Of a DNA stretch of 64,000 nucleotides, positions 1 through 8,763 are shown in pieces. How positions within the stretch are numbered: the stretch's first letter is position 1; the number at the start of each line of letters is the position of its first letter. The translations under genes were made by a program, and so were the position numbers. The DNA is from an uncultured Pelagibacteraceae bacterium (GTDB taxonomy: Bacteria; Pseudomonadota; Alphaproteobacteria; Pelagibacterales; Pelagibacteraceae): assembly GCA_902599335.1 (NCBI GenBank), contig CACKFA010000002.1:162641-226640 (forward strand), read 5' to 3'. Below the pieces are notes generated by a model. That model was not told the origin of the DNA, did not search any database, and was given only the letters and a program-made list of their open reading frames with translations.

Positions 1-28
1 CAATGTTTTTTACTTTATAATCTTCCAT
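1..28 (-). CDS. 5' end of an unidentified gene cut by the left window edge
   Basis: An ATG at 28 on the minus strand opens a frame reading MEDYKVKNI that runs off the window with no stop. It lies 42 nt downstream of chvG on the same strand, so it could be the next gene of the chvI-chvG unit. In many alphaproteobacteria the gene after chvG is HPr kinase (hprK), but nine residues cannot confirm that. No strong ribosome binding site is visible. Treat this as a possible partial gene of unknown function. Confidence 0.3.
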
Positions 29-70
29 GGCAAGCTTTATACAGCTAAGTATTTATTTTTCAAGAAATGA

Positions 71-1612
71 TTAAACATTGGGAAATCTTATCTCTATCAT
101 CGCTCCTTCTTTATCAATACGATTAGATGCTACAATTTCACCATCGTGGAGTTCAACCAAGTTTTTTACTATATTTAAACCTAAGCCTGAATGTTCTCCA
201 AATTTCTCAGGTCTATTACTATAAAATCTTTTAAATATTCTTGATGTGTCTTTTTCTTTAAATCCTTGGCCTTCATCAATAATTTTGATTGATATTTGAT
301 TTTTTCCATTAACAGAAACATCAACAAAAACATTAGCACCATCTTTACTAAATGATATTGAATTATCTAATAAATTTGCAATGATTTGTTCAATTCTGTT
401 TTCTATACCATTTATTAAATATTTATCTTTTCCATCATTTTTATATTCAATTTTAATTCCTTTTTTCACTTGATGAATATTATTATAATCATCAACAACA
501 GATTGAATTATAGGTTCAATATTAATTTTTTTCATTTTTTCTTTACTTAAAGCAACTTCATCCTTTAACATTTGCGAATAATCAGTAATTAATCTTTCTA
601 TTCTTTGAACGTCATGACTAAGTATATTCAATAATCTATTTCTTTGTTCGCTATCATTTGTGTCTTGTAAAATTTCTGATGCACTTTTTAAAGATGCTAG
701 TGGATTTCTTATCTCATGAACTAAATCTGTCGAAAAGTTTTCTGCATGCGTAACTCTATTTTGAAGCTCATTTGTCATATCCTCTAAAGAATTTGATAAA
801 AGTCCCAATTCGTCATTCCTTTTTTTAAGATTTTCAATACCTGGTTTGATTTGACTCTTTTCTTTAATACGAATTGTATATCCAACAAGATTTTGTATTG
901 GTTTAATAAAGTATCTACTTAACACAAAAGAAAATATTAATATTACAAATCCTACAGATATAGCTGTTCTTATTACAAATGCTTTCCTCTCATCTATCGC
1001 TGTTTTTATTTCATTTGCATTTTCTGTAATAGCTACATAACCAAGATTAATTTCATTCTTTGTTACATTCTTGATTGTTGTTACATTAAATTTATTAAAA
1101 TCTTCTTGAGTAAATGTGTAAGGAGCTCCTAAATTTTCAGAACTAGAATAATTTTTCAATATATCTTTAAATGAAACAGGTTTTTTTTCATCAATTTTTA
1201 TATTTTTTTCCTCAATAGTTTTTTCTTTTTCCTCATTATCTAAGCTTTCAAATTCAATTTTATCAAGTCTTGTAGAGAATGATCTTGGGTCAAGATCTAA
1301 AGTATCAGTGTCTCCAATAAGGTTGAGTTGATCATCAAAAAATAATACTCTATCTAAATTTTGAAAAATAAACCTTGTAGAAAATAAAAATCTTCTAATA
1401 TCATCAGATTGGAATTTTACATCTAGCCTTAAAATATTATCAATAGTGTTGTTAATAATGTTTGTGTGATTTTGAGATTTTTTTTTTATTAGACTTGGCT
1501 GAATATTATTTAGATATATGAATGTAAATAGTCCAATAATTGTAAAAATTACGAAATTTATAAATAAAAATTTTTTTAATATAGAAAGAGTTTTTAAGTA
1601 TTTACTAAACAT
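71..1612 (-). CDS. chvG: Sensor histidine kinase, ChvG-like
   Basis: Membrane sensor kinase of 513 aa, partner of the ChvI regulator encoded just upstream. TM1 lies at about residues 14-35. A periplasmic sensing domain follows to about 211, then TM2 at about 213-233 and a HAMP region to about 290. The phosphoacceptor is His299 in LVHEIRNPLASL. The ATPase domain has an N-box (IANLLDNSISFS), a G1 box (DEGQGF) and a G2 box (GLGLNIV). The ATG shares one base with the chvI stop (TAATG), so translation is probably coupled. In other alphaproteobacteria ChvG/ChvI (also ExoS/ChvI or BvrS/BvrR) governs envelope stress and acid response; that role is inferred here. An EnvZ/OmpR-type name is the alternative annotation. 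Confidence 0.85.
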   Translation of the reverse strand: MFSKYLKTLSILKKFLFINFVIFTIIGLFTFIYLNNIQPSLIKKKSQNHTNIINNTIDNILRLDVKFQSDDIRRFLFSTRFIFQNLDRVLFFDDQLNLIGDTDTLDLDPRSFSTRLDKIEFESLDNEEKEKTIEEKNIKIDEKKPVSFKDILKNYSSSENLGAPYTFTQEDFNKFNVTTIKNVTKNEINLGYVAITENANEIKTAIDERKAFVIRTAISVGFVILIFSFVLSRYFIKPIQNLVGYTIRIKEKSQIKPGIENLKKRNDELGLLSNSLEDMTNELQNRVTHAENFSTDLVHEIRNPLASLKSASEILQDTNDSEQRNRLLNILSHDVQRIERLITDYSQMLKDEVALSKEKMKKINIEPIIQSVVDDYNNIHQVKKGIKIEYKNDGKDKYLINGIENRIEQIIANLLDNSISFSKDGANVFVDVSVNGKNQISIKIIDEGQGFKEKDTSRIFKRFYSNRPEKFGEHSGLGLNIVKNLVELHDGEIVASNRIDKEGAMIEIRFPNV

Positions 1613-2319
1613 TAGCTAACATTCCATCTATATCCACTACCATACCTAGTTTCAATAGCTGAAAAATCAGGATCTACTTTTTTAAATTTTTTTCTAATTC
1701 GTTTTACGTGACTATCAATAGTTCTATCCTCAATATCTGTATCCTCTCGGTAAGCTATATCCATAAGCTGAGCTCTTTCTTTAATTATACCAGGCCTCTT
1801 TGCTAACTCTTTAACAATTAAAAACTCAGTTGTTGTCAATTTATCAGGCAGCTGTTTTCCATTCCATTCACACTCGAGTTGTGATGGATCTAATTTTAAT
1901 CTTCCATGAGATATCAGGCTTTTATTTTCCTCTAGAATATTATTTGAGTCTTTTTTTCTTAACTGCACTCTAATTCTTTCAATCAAAACTTTTATAGAAA
2001 AACCTCCTGATTTTTTTACAAAATCATCTGCACCTAGCTTTAGACCTAACAACTCATCAATTTCATCATCTTTAGATGTTAAAAAAATTACTGGTAAGGA
2101 AGTTTTTTTTCGAAGTTTTTTCAGTAATTCTTCTCCATCCATCTTAGGCATTTTTATATCTATGACTGCTAAGTCAGGTGGCATTCTGGTTAAACCGATT
2201 AATGCACTTTCACCATCAATGTATGTTTGAACTTTAAAACCCTCTTTTTCTAATGCGATACTTAAACTTGTTAAAATATTTCTATCATCATCTATCAAGG
2301 CTATTGTTTGTTTTTGCAT
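1612..2319 (-). CDS. chvI: OmpR-family response regulator, ChvI-like
   Basis: Cytoplasmic response regulator of 235 aa. The receiver domain (about 1-120) has the acidic pocket LIDDD near the N-terminus and phosphoacceptor Asp54 in AVIDIKMPKMDG. The conserved Lys is in FVKKSGG. The C-terminal winged helix (about 135-235) has the OmpR/PhoB signature, with LTTTEFLIVKELAKRPG and RTIDSHVKRIRKKF. The gene directly precedes chvG with a 1-nt overlap, the alphaproteobacterial chvI-chvG order. polA ends 50 nt upstream on the same strand with a weak hairpin between, so chvI may have its own promoter or receive read-through from polA. Target genes cannot be inferred from the window. Confidence 0.88.
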   Translation of the reverse strand: MQKQTIALIDDDRNILTSLSIALEKEGFKVQTYIDGESALIGLTRMPPDLAVIDIKMPKMDGEELLKKLRKKTSLPVIFLTSKDDEIDELLGLKLGADDFVKKSGGFSIKVLIERIRVQLRKKDSNNILEENKSLISHGRLKLDPSQLECEWNGKQLPDKLTTTEFLIVKELAKRPGIIKERAQLMDIAYREDTDIEDRTIDSHVKRIRKKFKKVDPDFSAIETRYGSGYRWNVS

Positions 2320-2330
2320 AAAGTAGTTTA

Positions 2331-2360
2331 AAAATACTAAATTGTCCTAATTTGGGCAAT
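2331..2360 (-). terminator. Weak hairpin with T-rich tail between polA and chvI
   Basis: Positions 2341-2347 and 2354-2360 form a 7-bp dyad (ATTGTCC / GGGCAAT) around a 6-nt loop. On the minus strand one of the seven pairs is an A-C mismatch. It is followed in the polA direction by a T-rich stretch (2331-2340). This could be a leaky terminator after polA or part of the chvI leader. With one mismatch and no run of more than five T, it is weak evidence. Confidence 0.28.
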
Positions 2361-2369
2361 GTTATAAAT

Positions 2370-5144
2370 TTAATGTAACATGCCCCAATTATCTCCAACA
2401 TTAATATCAACTGTTAAAGGAGTTGAAAAAGAATGATAATCACTCTGAGCTACACTGGTCATTTCTTTCTCAATTAATTTAATCATTACTTTTTCATCTT
2501 TTTTTGGAATTTCAAAAATTAATTCATCATGAATTTGCAAGAGCATTTTTGAATTAGAATTTTTTTCCTCTGATAATTTCTTATCCAATCTTATCATGGC
2601 TAATCTCATTACTTCAGAAGCAGAACCTTGAATGGGAGCATTAATTGCAGCACGTTCTTGAAAATTTCTAACATTAAAGTTTTTATCATTTATTCCATTA
2701 AAGTGAGATCTTCGTCCAAAAATATTATTTACATATCCACTTTTCCTACAAAATTTAATTGTATTATCCATATAAACTTTAATTTCTGGAAACTTCGCAA
2801 AATATGAATTCAAAAATTCCTCCGCTTCATAATTAGAAACATTAATTTGTTTAGCTAATCCATATTGCGAAATTCCATAAATAATTCCAAAATTAATAGC
2901 CTTAGCCTTTCGTCTGTGATCTTGATTAACTTTTTTAATATCAATATTAAAAATTTGGCTAGCTGTTAAAGAGTGAATATCTTCTTTGTTTTTAAAAGCT
3001 TTTTTTAGTTCTTTTACATCTGCTAGATCTGCTAAAATTCTCATCTCAATTTGATTGTAATCCGCAGAAATTAATAGGTGCCCTTTTTTTGCAGTGAAAG
3101 CTTTTCTTATATCTTTTCCATCTTCTGATTTAATTGGTATGTTTTGTAAGTTAGGATCACTAGATGCTAGTCTTCCAGTCGTTGTAGCGGCCAGCAAAAA
3201 CGAAGTATGAACTCTTTTTGTATTTGGGTTTAAATGTTCTGGTAAAGCGTCTGAATAAGTATTTTTTAATTTTGAAACTTGTCTCCAATCTAAAATTAAT
3301 TTTGGAAATTCATGACCTTTAAAAGCTAAATCCTCTAAAACACTTGCACTTGTTGCAAAACTTCCTTTTTTTGTTTTTTTTAATCCAGCTATTTTCAAGT
3401 CATTATAAATTATTTCGCCTAATTGCTTTGGGGATGCGATATTGAATTCTTTTTTAGAAATTTTAAAGACTTCTTTTTCAAGTTTTTGGATTTTTTTTTC
3501 AAATTTAGATGAAAGAGATTTTAAAAACTTACTATCAATTTCAACCCCCTCTATTTCCATAAATGCAAGAATTTTAATTAATGGCTTTTCAAAAATTTCA
3601 TAAATATTTATCATTTTTTCTGATTTTAAATTTTTGATAAATTTCTTATATAGTCTGAAAGTAACATCAGCATCTTCAGCAGCGTAATCTTTTGCTTTAT
3701 CTAATTCCACCTCACTAAAATTAATTTCTTTCTTCCCTGTCCCTACCATCTCTTTAAAAGAAATAGTTTTATGCCCTAAATGAATTTCTGATAAAGTATC
3801 CATATTATGTCTATTTTTTCCTGCATCTAAAACATAAGACATCAGCATTGTATCTTCCATTGAGGAAAGCGTTATTCCACACTTATAAAATACTATAAAA
3901 TCAAATTTTATATTTTGACCTATTTTTTTTATACTAGGATCTTCTAATATTTTTTTTAATTTTTTAATTACTGCATCTTTTTTAAGACACTTGGGTGAAT
4001 TGTGACCAACTGGTATGTAACATGCTTTTCCAATTTTAGAACAGAGAGAAATACCTACTAAATCTGCTTGGTGAGGATCTAATGAGGTTGTTTCCGTATC
4101 AACAGCAACTTCACCTACTTCTTCTGCCTCCTCTATCCATTTATCAATTTCATCTAAACTACTAATTAAATGATAATTTTTATTATTTATCGTTTGTTGT
4201 TTTTCTATACTTTGAGTTTCAATCTTATTACTTTCTAGTTCAGGTTCTCCATAAGCAGAAATTGCAGAGCTTAACAACCTATTAAATTCCATTTCTCTTA
4301 AAAATTTATATAATTTATCTTTATCTATATCTTGCAATTTAAATTCACTTAACTCTCTGTTAATAGGAGAGTTATGATCTAATGTTACAAGTTTTTTACT
4401 TATTAATGCTTTATCCTTATTCTCTATTAATGTTTCTCTTCTTTTATTTTGCTTAATCTCATGAGCAGATTTCAGTAAATTTTCTAAAGTGCCATATTTG
4501 TTAATTAGCTCTGCAGCTGTCTTAACACCTATCCCTGGAACACCAGGAACATTATCACTACTATCTCCTGCTAAAGATTGTACATCAATAACTTTTGAAG
4601 CATCTACTCCAAACTTTTTTACAACATCATCATCAGTTATAAATTTATTTTTCATAGGGTCAAAAATTCGAACCCCTTTTTTGTAAAGCTGCATTAAATC
4701 TTTATCTGATGAAACAATTGTAACCTTTGCACCCTTTTTAAGAATTTGATCAACATATGTGGCTATTAAATCATCTGCTTCATAATTAGGAAGATCCACA
4801 GATGGTAAATTGAATGCTAGGACTGATTTTCTTATATACTCAAATTGAGGAGCCAAATCATCAGGTGCCTCTGACCTATTAGCTTTGTAATCACTATAAA
4901 TTTCATTTCTGAAAGTTTTTCTGGCTGAGTCGAATATTACTGCAAAATGTGTTGGTTTTTGCAAGTTTTGATCAGATTTTGAATCCTCTAATAATTTAAA
5001 TAACATACTGCAAAAACCACTTACAGCACCTGTTGGAAGTCCATCACTTTTTCTAGTCAATGGAGGCAAAGCATAATAAGCTCTAAAAATATAACCAGAG
5101 CCATCAATCAAATAAAAATGATCTGTTTTTTGAATTTTATTCAT
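2370..5144 (-). CDS. polA: DNA polymerase I
   Basis: Single-subunit repair and Okazaki-fragment polymerase, 924 aa, close to the usual length. The N-terminal 5'-3' exonuclease domain (about 1-290) opens with YLIDGSGYIFRAYYAL and carries the helix-hairpin-helix segment GVPGIGVKTAAELI. The 3'-5' exonuclease domain (about 325-510) keeps all its metal ligands: VDTETTSLD, GQNIKFDFIVF and YAAEDADVTFRLY, so proofreading should be active. The polymerase domain has motif A (SADYNQIEMRILA), the O-helix (RRKAKAINFGIIYGIS) and motif C (LQIHDELIFEIP). It is divergent from bioY across a 114-bp A+T-rich spacer. Nothing unusual apart from A/T-driven codon use. Confidence 0.97.
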   Translation of the reverse strand: MNKIQKTDHFYLIDGSGYIFRAYYALPPLTRKSDGLPTGAVSGFCSMLFKLLEDSKSDQNLQKPTHFAVIFDSARKTFRNEIYSDYKANRSEAPDDLAPQFEYIRKSVLAFNLPSVDLPNYEADDLIATYVDQILKKGAKVTIVSSDKDLMQLYKKGVRIFDPMKNKFITDDDVVKKFGVDASKVIDVQSLAGDSSDNVPGVPGIGVKTAAELINKYGTLENLLKSAHEIKQNKRRETLIENKDKALISKKLVTLDHNSPINRELSEFKLQDIDKDKLYKFLREMEFNRLLSSAISAYGEPELESNKIETQSIEKQQTINNKNYHLISSLDEIDKWIEEAEEVGEVAVDTETTSLDPHQADLVGISLCSKIGKACYIPVGHNSPKCLKKDAVIKKLKKILEDPSIKKIGQNIKFDFIVFYKCGITLSSMEDTMLMSYVLDAGKNRHNMDTLSEIHLGHKTISFKEMVGTGKKEINFSEVELDKAKDYAAEDADVTFRLYKKFIKNLKSEKMINIYEIFEKPLIKILAFMEIEGVEIDSKFLKSLSSKFEKKIQKLEKEVFKISKKEFNIASPKQLGEIIYNDLKIAGLKKTKKGSFATSASVLEDLAFKGHEFPKLILDWRQVSKLKNTYSDALPEHLNPNTKRVHTSFLLAATTTGRLASSDPNLQNIPIKSEDGKDIRKAFTAKKGHLLISADYNQIEMRILADLADVKELKKAFKNKEDIHSLTASQIFNIDIKKVNQDHRRKAKAINFGIIYGISQYGLAKQINVSNYEAEEFLNSYFAKFPEIKVYMDNTIKFCRKSGYVNNIFGRRSHFNGINDKNFNVRNFQERAAINAPIQGSASEVMRLAMIRLDKKLSEEKNSNSKMLLQIHDELIFEIPKKDEKVMIKLIEKEMTSVAQSDYHSFSTPLTVDINVGDNWGMLH

Positions 5145-5258
5145 GAAGCAATATCAAATATTATAATGATAATATATTCTGTATATAAAAAAATTTACTT
5201 TCAATTATTATAACAATTATAAGTAGATTATTTTTTATATTTTGAGTATTATTTAACA

Positions 5259-5810
5259 ATGGAATTAACAAAAAATCTCACACAAGCTAAACTATTTAAA
5301 TCTCTGGTTGTTATTGTTCTTGGCTCAATAGCACTAACTATATCTGCAAAGATCAAAATTCCTTTCTATCCAGTTCCTATGACTATGCAAACATTTGTTG
5401 TATTGTTTTTAGGAATAAGTTTAGGACATAAAATTGCACTAGCTACAATTGGTCTGTATTTAATTGAAGGAATTGCAGGTCTTCCTGTATTTTCAAATTC
5501 ACCTGAAAAAGGTGTTGGGTTAGTTTACTTTACAGGACCAACTATGGGTTACTTAATTGGTTTTTTAACAGCTTGTTACTTGGCTTCTAAAATAAAGATT
5601 GATGATAATTTTTTCGTTGTTTTATTTAAGTTAATTATCGCAACTTCAACAATCTATATTTTAGGTCTGATTTGGCTTGGAACATTGATTGGATGGGATA
5701 AGCCAATTTTTGCTTTAGGTGCAAAACCATTTCTATTAGCCGAGATTTTTAAAATTATGCTTTTAGCTCTTTTGACTAAGCAAATAATTAAAATTAAAAA
5801 ATTTATCTAG
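5259..5810 (+). CDS. bioY: Biotin transporter substrate-binding subunit BioY
   Basis: Integral membrane protein of 183 aa with about six hydrophobic segments. The BioY hallmarks are PFYPVPMTMQTFVVLF near residues 30-45 and FTGPTMGYLIGF near 90-101. BioY is the S component of ECF biotin transporters; solo BioY can also move biotin in some proteobacteria. No ecfA/ecfT (bioM/bioN) genes are next to it, so it works alone or with subunits encoded elsewhere. Its 3' end overlaps the end of the convergent regA gene by 8 nt. Confidence 0.92.
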   Translation: MELTKNLTQAKLFKSLVVIVLGSIALTISAKIKIPFYPVPMTMQTFVVLFLGISLGHKIALATIGLYLIEGIAGLPVFSNSPEKGVGLVYFTGPTMGYLIGFLTACYLASKIKIDDNFFVVLFKLIIATSTIYILGLIWLGTLIGWDKPIFALGAKPFLLAEIFKIMLLALLTKQIIKIKKFI

Positions 5811-6366
5811 GTGATCTTTTAGAAAGAATTCTTTGAAGAGTTCTTCTGTGCATTTTAAGCCTTCTGGCTGTTTCTGAAACATTCCTATTACATAACTCGA
5901 AAACTCTATGTATATGTTCCCACTTAACTCTATCTGCTGACATCGGGTTTTCTGGTGGGGCTGCTTTTTTTGAAGGATCTGCCAATAATGCTTTCTCTAC
6001 ATCTTCTGCATCAGCAGGCTTAGCTAAATAATCTATAGCACCTTCTTTAATTGCAGCTACTGCCGTTGGAATATTTCCATAACCAGTTAACATGATGATC
6101 CTACTATCGCTATTTGAAGACTGAATTTCTTTTACAACCTCAAGTCCATTACCATCTGCAAGCCTTAAGTCTACAACAGCAAAACCAGGTTTTTTAGTTT
6201 TTACTGATTCAACTCCCTTTTGTACACTCTCAGCTTGAAAAACCTCAAATCCTTTTTTTTCCATCGCTCTTGCTAAACGCTCACGGAAAGGATTATCGTC
6301 ATCAACGATTAATAATGACTTATTTTCAAAATCATTAAGATTCTGTAGTTTTGCCTCTTCTTTCAT
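5803..6366 (-). CDS. regA: Response regulator, RegA/PrrA/ActR family
   Basis: Two-domain regulator, 187 aa from the preferred start. The receiver domain (about 15-130) has LLIVDDDNPFRERLARAM and phosphoacceptor Asp66 in AVVDLRLADGNGLEV, with LAKPADAEDV near its end. The C-terminal Fis-type helix-turn-helix (about 140-187) contains ETARRLKMHRRTLQRIL, the highly conserved RegA/PrrA/ActR recognition helix. These proteins control redox-dependent energy and carbon metabolism in alphaproteobacteria. The partner kinase RegB is not in the window. An in-frame ATG at 6390 would add eight residues, but the ATG at 6366 fits the family better. Divergent from the ornithine decarboxylase gene. Confidence 0.9.
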   Translation of the reverse strand: MKEEAKLQNLNDFENKSLLIVDDDNPFRERLARAMEKKGFEVFQAESVQKGVESVKTKKPGFAVVDLRLADGNGLEVVKEIQSSNSDSRIIMLTGYGNIPTAVAAIKEGAIDYLAKPADAEDVEKALLADPSKKAAPPENPMSADRVKWEHIHRVFELCNRNVSETARRLKMHRRTLQRILSKRSPR

Positions 6367-6438
6367 GAACCTTATATGGGGTCTCTGCAAGATATTACAA
6401 TATATGAATTTTGCGCATTTCTGGCTTGAATTATTTGC

Positions 6439-6525
6439 TTTACTTTAGTGCTGTTTACTTTATATGCCAAAAAATATTAAAGTTTTTTTTAAAAAGACTT
6501 TTTTTTATTAAATTTTTTTTGGAGG
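6439..6525 (+). promoter_or_regulatory. Ornithine decarboxylase leader: tandem 9-mer, attenuator-like hairpin, strong SD
   Basis: The spacer upstream of the decarboxylase holds a direct repeat TTTACTTTA at 6439-6447 and 6454-6462. A 9-bp hairpin follows, with arms 6479-6487 and 6493-6501, one G-C pair and one U-G wobble. The hairpin runs into T8 at 6499-6506. A second T8 (6513-6520) is followed by a clear Shine-Dalgarno GGAGG at 6521-6525, 8 nt before the ATG at 6534. The hairpin plus U-run is shaped like a weak intrinsic terminator or attenuator placed before the gene. A speF-type leader RNA is known upstream of alphaproteobacterial ornithine decarboxylases, but I could not confirm that consensus here. 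Confidence 0.4.
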
Positions 6526-6533
6526 CATTTAAA

Positions 6534-7718
6534 ATGCAAAAATTTAAATCAGTTGAAGAATTAGTTAATCAGCTGAAACCTGAAAAACCAGTTTACTGTA
6601 TTAGAAAGAATTCTATTAAATCTGCTGTTAAATTTTTCCTGAACAAATTTCCAGGTAAAATTTTATATGCAGTTAAAACTAATCCACACCCAGAGGTAAT
6701 CAAAACAATCATGGAAAGTGGAGTTGAGCAATTTGATGTTGCTTCAATTGAGGAAATTAAAAATATTAGAACTTTTAGCAATACAGCTAAATGCTCTTTT
6801 ATGCATACTGTTAAAAGCAGAGAAAGTATAAAAGAAGCATATTTTAATTATGGTGTAAAAACTTTTTCATTAGATACTAAAGATGAACTGATTAAAATAA
6901 TTGAAAGTACAAATAATGCTAAAGATTTAGAGTTATTTGTAAGAGTAGCTGTTTCAAATGAACATGCAGAAATTGATTTATCAAAAAAATTTGGTGCTTT
7001 AACCTCAGAAGCAATTGGTTTGTTAAGACTTGTAAAACAACATGCTAAAAAGATTGGTTTAAGTTTTCATGTTGGTTCACAATGTATGCATCCAATTTCT
7101 TATTCAAAAGGAATTAGTGAAATTGGAAATATAATTAAAAAGACAAAAATTATTCCAGATTACATTAATGTAGGTGGAGGTTTCCCTACAATCTATCCTG
7201 ACTTAATTCCACAATCTTTAGGTAGTTATTTTAATGAAATAAATAAGAGTTTAGAAAACTTAAAGCTTGAAAAAATTCCTGAAATTATTTGTGAGCCTGG
7301 CAGAGCTATAGTTGCTGAAAGTGGTTCAACAGTTGTAAGAGTTAATTTAAGGAAAAAACAAAAGCTTTATATTAATGATGGTACTTACGGTACTCTTTTT
7401 GATGCTGGTACACCAAACATTGTATTCCCATCTAGAATGATTAAAGAAAATTCTAATAAAATAATTTCAAAAAAATTAACTGCTTTTGATTTCTTTGGAC
7501 CTACATGTGATAGCATGGATTATATGAAAGGTCCTTTTTTGCTTCCAAATAATATTAAAGAAAATGATTATATTGAACTTGGTCAACTTGGGGCATACGG
7601 ATTAACATTTAGAACTCAGTTTAATGGTTATTACTCAAATGAAATTTATGAAGTTGAAGATAACCCAATAATGACAATGTATGATAAAGACATTAACAAA
7701 GCTAACATGGTAGCTTAA
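6534..7718 (+). CDS. Ornithine/lysine decarboxylase, alanine-racemase fold (type III PLP)
   Basis: Decarboxylates ornithine to putrescine (possibly also lysine to cadaverine) in the cytoplasm; 394 aa. The PLP lysine is Lys48 in YAVKTNPHPEV. Other landmarks are FHVGSQCMHP, INVGGGFPT for phosphate binding, CEPGRAIVAESG, and Cys325 in FFGPTCDSMDYM, the catalytic cysteine donated across the dimer. The frame is open from 6411, but only the ATG at 6534 has a strong Shine-Dalgarno (GGAGG at 6521) and it matches the family N-terminus. The stop shares one base with the next ATG (TAATG). The neighbours (deoxyhypusine-synthase-like, agmatinase-like) support a polyamine role. Ornithine versus lysine preference cannot be read from the sequence. 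Confidence 0.9.
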   Translation: MQKFKSVEELVNQLKPEKPVYCIRKNSIKSAVKFFLNKFPGKILYAVKTNPHPEVIKTIMESGVEQFDVASIEEIKNIRTFSNTAKCSFMHTVKSRESIKEAYFNYGVKTFSLDTKDELIKIIESTNNAKDLELFVRVAVSNEHAEIDLSKKFGALTSEAIGLLRLVKQHAKKIGLSFHVGSQCMHPISYSKGISEIGNIIKKTKIIPDYINVGGGFPTIYPDLIPQSLGSYFNEINKSLENLKLEKIPEIICEPGRAIVAESGSTVVRVNLRKKQKLYINDGTYGTLFDAGTPNIVFPSRMIKENSNKIISKKLTAFDFFGPTCDSMDYMKGPFLLPNNIKENDYIELGQLGAYGLTFRTQFNGYYSNEIYEVEDNPIMTMYDKDINKANMVA

Positions 7719-8761
7719 TGTCGAGTCAAAAAAATCCAGGTCATAACAGTAAAAGAGATTTCTTAAAAAATCCTGTTGAGCATATCGATATAACTTCTTT
7801 CGACTCTAGAAAAATTATATCCTCAATGGAAAAAATGTCATTTGTTTCTAGAGAAACAGCAAATGCTGCTAATATTTATAACGAGATGCTTAAAGATAAA
7901 GATTGTACAATTTTCCTTACTTTAGCAGGCTCTACTTCGGCAGCTGGATGCATGAATATTTATAAAGATTTAGTTAAATATAATATGGTAGATGCAATCG
8001 TTGCAACAGGTGCCTCAATAGTAGATATGGATTTTTTTGAAGCTCTTGGTTTTAAACATTACCAAGGTTCACAATTTCAAGATGATACTGAGCTGAGGAA
8101 TAACTATATAGATAGAATTTACGATACCTATATAGATGAAGAAGAGCTTCAAATGTGTGATAAAATCATATGTGAAATCGCAAATAACTTAGAAGCGAGA
8201 AGCTATACTTCAAGAGAGTTCATTTGTGAAATGGGAAAATATTTAAAGAATAACTCAAAGAAAAAAGACTCTTTGATTGAAACCGCTTTTGACAACAATG
8301 TTCCTATCTTCTGCCCTGCTTTTACCGACTCAAGTGCAGGATTCGGGTTAGTTATGCATCAAGAACAAAATCCAAAAAAACATATGACGATAGACTCGGT
8401 TAGAGAATTTAGAGAACTAACAGAAATTAAAATCAAATCTAAAGGTTCTGGATTATTTATGATTGGTGGTGGTGTGCCTAAAAACTTTATTCAAGATACT
8501 GTAATTTGTGCTGAACTATTAGGAAAAGATGTAGACATGCATAAATATGCTGTTCAAATTACTGTTGCTGATAGTAGAGACGGTGCTTGTAGTAGCTCCA
8601 CATTAAAAGAAGCAAGTTCATGGGGAAAAGTAGATATTACAAAAGAACAGATGGTGTTTGCAGAAGCAACTAGTGTTTTACCATTGATAGCAAGTGATGC
8701 TTATCATAAGGGTGAGTGGAAAAATAGAACAAGAAAAAACTTTACTAAAATTTTTGAATAA
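7718..8761 (+). CDS. Deoxyhypusine synthase-like protein (probable polyamine aminoalkyl transferase)
   Basis: 347 aa, covering the whole deoxyhypusine synthase (DHS) fold. NAD-binding features include LAGSTSAAGCMN near residues 65-77, ATGASIVDMDF near 100, and FCPAFTDSSAG. The catalytic lysine is in EASSWGKVD (Lys304), equivalent to the lysine that forms the enzyme-imine intermediate in eukaryotic DHS. Eukaryotic DHS moves the aminobutyl group of spermidine onto eIF5A, which bacteria lack. Bacterial homologues are therefore thought to use a small amine, making homospermidine or a related polyamine. Its place between ornithine decarboxylase and an agmatinase-like gene, with a 1-nt overlap upstream and a 2-nt gap downstream, supports that. 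The exact substrate is unknown. Confidence 0.82.
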   Translation: MSSQKNPGHNSKRDFLKNPVEHIDITSFDSRKIISSMEKMSFVSRETANAANIYNEMLKDKDCTIFLTLAGSTSAAGCMNIYKDLVKYNMVDAIVATGASIVDMDFFEALGFKHYQGSQFQDDTELRNNYIDRIYDTYIDEEELQMCDKIICEIANNLEARSYTSREFICEMGKYLKNNSKKKDSLIETAFDNNVPIFCPAFTDSSAGFGLVMHQEQNPKKHMTIDSVREFRELTEIKIKSKGSGLFMIGGGVPKNFIQDTVICAELLGKDVDMHKYAVQITVADSRDGACSSSTLKEASSWGKVDITKEQMVFAEATSVLPLIASDAYHKGEWKNRTRKNFTKIFE

Positions 8762-8763
8762 AA

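Noticed and set aside
6479..6506. Terminator of bioY or regA
   Set aside because: It lies on the plus strand well past the regA start and directly before the decarboxylase ribosome binding site, so it belongs to that leader.
6411..6533. N-terminal extension of the ornithine decarboxylase by 41 residues
   Set aside because: The extension is unlike the family, covers the leader hairpin, and the internal ATG at 6534 has a strong GGAGG 8 nt upstream.
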